Below, in pieces: positions 61,866 to 64,000 of a DNA stretch of 64,000 nt. The notes under the pieces are model-generated. The model did no database searches. It saw only the letters and a program-made list of their open reading frames with translations, and was not told the DNA's origin. The DNA comes from Prorocentrum cordatum. Lineage: Eukaryota > Sar > Dinophyceae > Prorocentrales > Prorocentraceae. The DNA lies in assembly GCA_963575745.1 (NCBI GenBank), contig CAUYUJ010010391.1, positions 250,781-314,780 of the forward strand, read 5' to 3'. A program made the translations under genes and the position numbers. The first letter of the stretch is position 1, and each line of letters starts with the position of its first letter.

Positions 61866-62660
61866 AACGAGAGGAGCCTCCTCCACCTCCCCCTACAGGG
61901 ACAAGTCGTGGGTGGTGGGGGCAGGGTTCGCGCGTGGCCACCGCGCCCAGCAAGCCTGCCGCTGCCCGGGAGGAGGAGCGCCGGGGTCGGTGGCGCGCCC
62001 CTCTGGGCGGCGCCCGGGAGGGGGGGGGGGGCAGAGGCCAGCGACGGCCAGGAGGGCAGGGAGCAGGGCTCTCGAGCCAGACGGCGTTTTGCGCCTGCGG
62101 TGTCGCTTTCGTTGTGCCGTCTTCCCTCTGCCGCTGCCTGATCATCGCGGCATCGAAGCGAAGACGGCCCACGAGAAGCTGCCAAGACACCGCTGAGCCC
62201 GAGCCCTGGCATAGGGCAGCCCGCTTTTTCGGTCTCTGAGGCTCCCGAGCCTCTCTCTGATACAGTGGGGGCCCGACCACAAGAAACCTTCCACAAGACA
62301 CCCCACCCTGAGACCCCAGGACGTCCATCGGTTTCTGGTGTGGGAACACCACGCCTTCCACGGCAAAACCATCGAAACCCGAGAAACCCAGAGCACCCTG
62401 GAGGCAAGCAGGGTTTTTCTTGGCATGGGCCCCCACTGTAACCACCATCGTGGAGGCAAGCGCATCGTCTTGTCACAGCGCGGCTGGAGCTCTGGACCAC
62501 ATCTTCCAGCATCGGTCCGCGAAGGCCCCCGGGTCCGAAACGGGGCAAGGCCACCCCGTTGTGGTGTCTGTGCTGCCCATGGATCTGGGGGTCCTCTGGG
62601 GTCACGTTGCTCCTACCGTACTCACGGACCACATCCCAACAAATAATGATACCGGGGAAC
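61866..62660. other. GC-rich noncoding DNA
   Basis: Long frames on both strands reflect GC content. No domain is recognised. The stretch CGGACCACATCCCA at about 62623 resembles AGGACCACATCCCA at 28753, so the family C repeat may be part of a larger dispersed unit. Confidence 0.45.
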
Positions 62661-62664
62661 AGAC

Positions 62665-62900
62665 ATAATCTTTCTAGGGCTATAGGGCTATGGGGCCATA
62701 GCTACAGGGCTATAGGGCTATAGGGCTATAAGGCTCTGGGGTTATAGGGCTATAGGGCTATAGGGCCATCGGGCTATAGGGCTACAAGGGCTGTAGGGCT
62801 ATTAGGGCTATAGGTCTATAAGGCTATAGGGCCACAGGGCTATAAGGCTATAGGGCAATAGGCCTATAAGGCTATAAACCTATTAGGCTATAGGGCGATA
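62665..62900. repeat. AGGGCTAT tandem repeat
   Basis: Units of AGGGCTAT(A) with single-base variants (CCATA, CTACA, CTATA). They superficially resemble TTTAGGG telomere units but have a different core. Confidence 0.92.
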
Positions 62901-62997
62901 CCCGGGCACCTGTGCGTGCCGCCAAAATCGGCACCAAACCTCACCTAACCATATTGATCCGCAAGGACCCCTACAGAGGCAATCTCTGATTGGGGAA

Positions 62998-63117
62998 TTT
63001 CGAGCACCCAGAACAGTGTATCGAAACAGTGTCGAACGGTTATCGCCCCCTAGGACCCGACAATTGAATACATTCAGATTTCACTATTTTCTGGGTGCTC
63101 GAAATTCGTTCTGGTGA
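62998..63117. repeat. Palindromic repeat family C, copy 2
   Basis: AATTTCGAGCACCCAGAA at the left and TTTTCTGGGTGCTCGAAATT at the right are inverted repeats about 110 bp apart end to end. Copy 1 is at 28778-28895. Confidence 0.75.
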
Positions 63118-63268
63118 AAGGCTAAAAAAAGGTTGGAAGATCATAACTCTGGGGGGCCTCCCGGCCATGAGCTCGGCCCCCATGCGGGTGTTCTGGACGA
63201 CCCCGGGCTCCCCGAAGCCACCTCCACGAGGCGCAACTGATCGTGATTTGTCGCGATGCTCAGGTGCT

Positions 63269-63500
63269 CTAGGAGGAGGAGGAGGAGGAGGAGGAGGAGG
63301 AGGAGGAGGAGGAGGAGGAGGTGGAGGAGGAGGAGGAGGAGGACGAAGAAGAGGAGGAGGGGGGGAGGAGGAGGAGGAGGAGGAGGAGGAGGGAGGAGGA
63401 GGAGGAGGAGGGGAGGAGGAGGAGGAGGAGGAGGAGGAGGGGGAGGAGGAGGAGGGGAGGGGAGGAGGAGGAGGGAGGAGGAGGAGGAGGAGGAGGTGGC
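63269..63500. repeat. (GGA)n tract
   Basis: About 230 bp of GGA with rare interruptions. A complementary (TCC)n tract lies at 63716-63800, so the pair could fold back. Confidence 0.95.
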
Positions 63501-63875
63501 CCTGGCTGTTCTCCGACCCCCCCTCTCAAAAGCTACCGCAGGCTCGTGCCGTGCTGGCCCCGGGGCGGCGGTCTCCGACGCCGCCCTGGACCGCTCGGCC
63601 TCCGGAGCGAGCGCGCCTCCCCGCAGGCGCGGGCCGCCCGACGTCGGCCGACCTGCCGGGGGCCACTGGCCGCGCTCGGCCGCGAGCGCCCGCGCTGCGG
63701 TCGCCGCCGCGTCGGCCTCCTCCTCCTCCTCCTCCTCATCCTCCTCCTCCTCCTCTCCTCCTCCTCCTCCTCCTCCTCCTCCCCTTCCTCCCCGTCCTCC
63801 CCTTCCTCCAGGGGGCGGGGGCACCGTGGCCGACTGGCCGCGAGGCCCGGAGCGCGCTCAGAGCACGTCGGTGAT

Positions 63876-63998
63876 GGGGGCGCGCCCGTGCTCGGATCCC
63901 CAGAGCGCGCCCGCGTTGGGCCCCTCGCTGCTGGCCTCGCTGACCTCGGGGGGGCAGGCGCAACCGCCGCCCCGTCGAAACCATCGAGCCGAGTCGCA
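63876..63998 (-). CDS. Candidate C-terminal exon, unknown product
   Basis: Minus-strand reading CPPEVSEASSEGPNAGALWG then SEHGRAPITDVL ends at a TGA (63876-63878). It looks more protein-like than the surrounding frames, but there is no family match and no clear acceptor. Confidence 0.22.
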
Positions 63999-64000
63999 AG

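Noticed and set aside
61472-62632. 386-residue minus-strand ORF next to the young element
   Set aside because: Compositionally GC-driven, it runs from flanking repeat DNA into the LTR with no domain.
62665-62900. Internal telomere repeat
   Set aside because: The unit AGGGCTAT is not TTTAGGG or TTAGGG, and variants do not converge on a telomere unit.
1-64000. tRNA, 5S rRNA or snRNA genes
   Set aside because: No cloverleaf, 5S-like or Sm-site structure was convincing by eye. A covariance-model scan would be needed to exclude them.

Overview
The window looks like nuclear DNA of a dinoflagellate. It is GC-rich, sparse in genes and crowded with trinucleotide tracts. It carries giant Ty1/copia-type elements with methyltransferase-like domains. 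It also carries a doubled relic of the dinoflagellate spliced leader (DinoSL) at 38.65 kb, the mark of a trans-spliced mRNA that was copied back into the genome. I see no rRNA, tRNA, CRISPR or bacterial-type operon.

Layout. 0-8.3 kb: noncoding DNA, long (GGA/TCC)n, (GAT)n and (GTC)n tracts, and minus-strand remains of non-LTR retrotransposons (RT end plus RNase H at 1.5-3.9 kb, a second fragment at 6.2 kb). 8.29-24.28 kb: an old, decayed copy of a giant LTR retrotransposon on the minus strand with a perfect 5-bp target duplication (GGAGA), itself interrupted by about 1.35 kb of minisatellite DNA. 24.3-40.3 kb: a minus-strand host gene for a class III nucleotide cyclase, seen as short exons separated by 3-4 kb introns full of microsatellites and small inverted-repeat elements, plus a plus-strand retrogene start behind the spliced-leader relic. 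40.3-42.1 kb: 3.45 copies of a 514-bp satellite. 42.7-43.7 kb: decayed retroelement RNase H fragments. 45.35-61.62 kb: a young copy of the same giant LTR element, with LTRs differing at one position. 61.6-64 kb: dispersed repeats and (GGA)n.

The outstanding object is the giant LTR element (about 16.3 kb, minus strand). Order in the young copy: LTR; initiator-Met-type primer site; Gag with two hydrophobic segments, capsid-like region and CCHC knuckle; a complete Tpt1/KptA RNA 2'-phosphotransferase domain with its Arg-His-Arg-Arg set; a RING-H2 finger; an aspartic protease; two methyltransferase-like domains; a Cys/His cluster; integrase; copia-type RT and RNase H; LTR. The old copy keeps the RING, protease, methyltransferase and the C-lobe of KptA, so these are family traits and not accidents of one copy. 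Apart from two frame changes and two single stop codons (UGA, UAA), the young copy reads as one polyprotein of roughly 5,200 residues.

A second novelty is a 14-nt hairpin micro-repeat (5-bp stem, 4-nt loop, typically GCGGG-TGGC-CCCGC) scattered about forty times through the element's ORFs. It usually reads A-G-P-P-A, and its stems change in compensating pairs.
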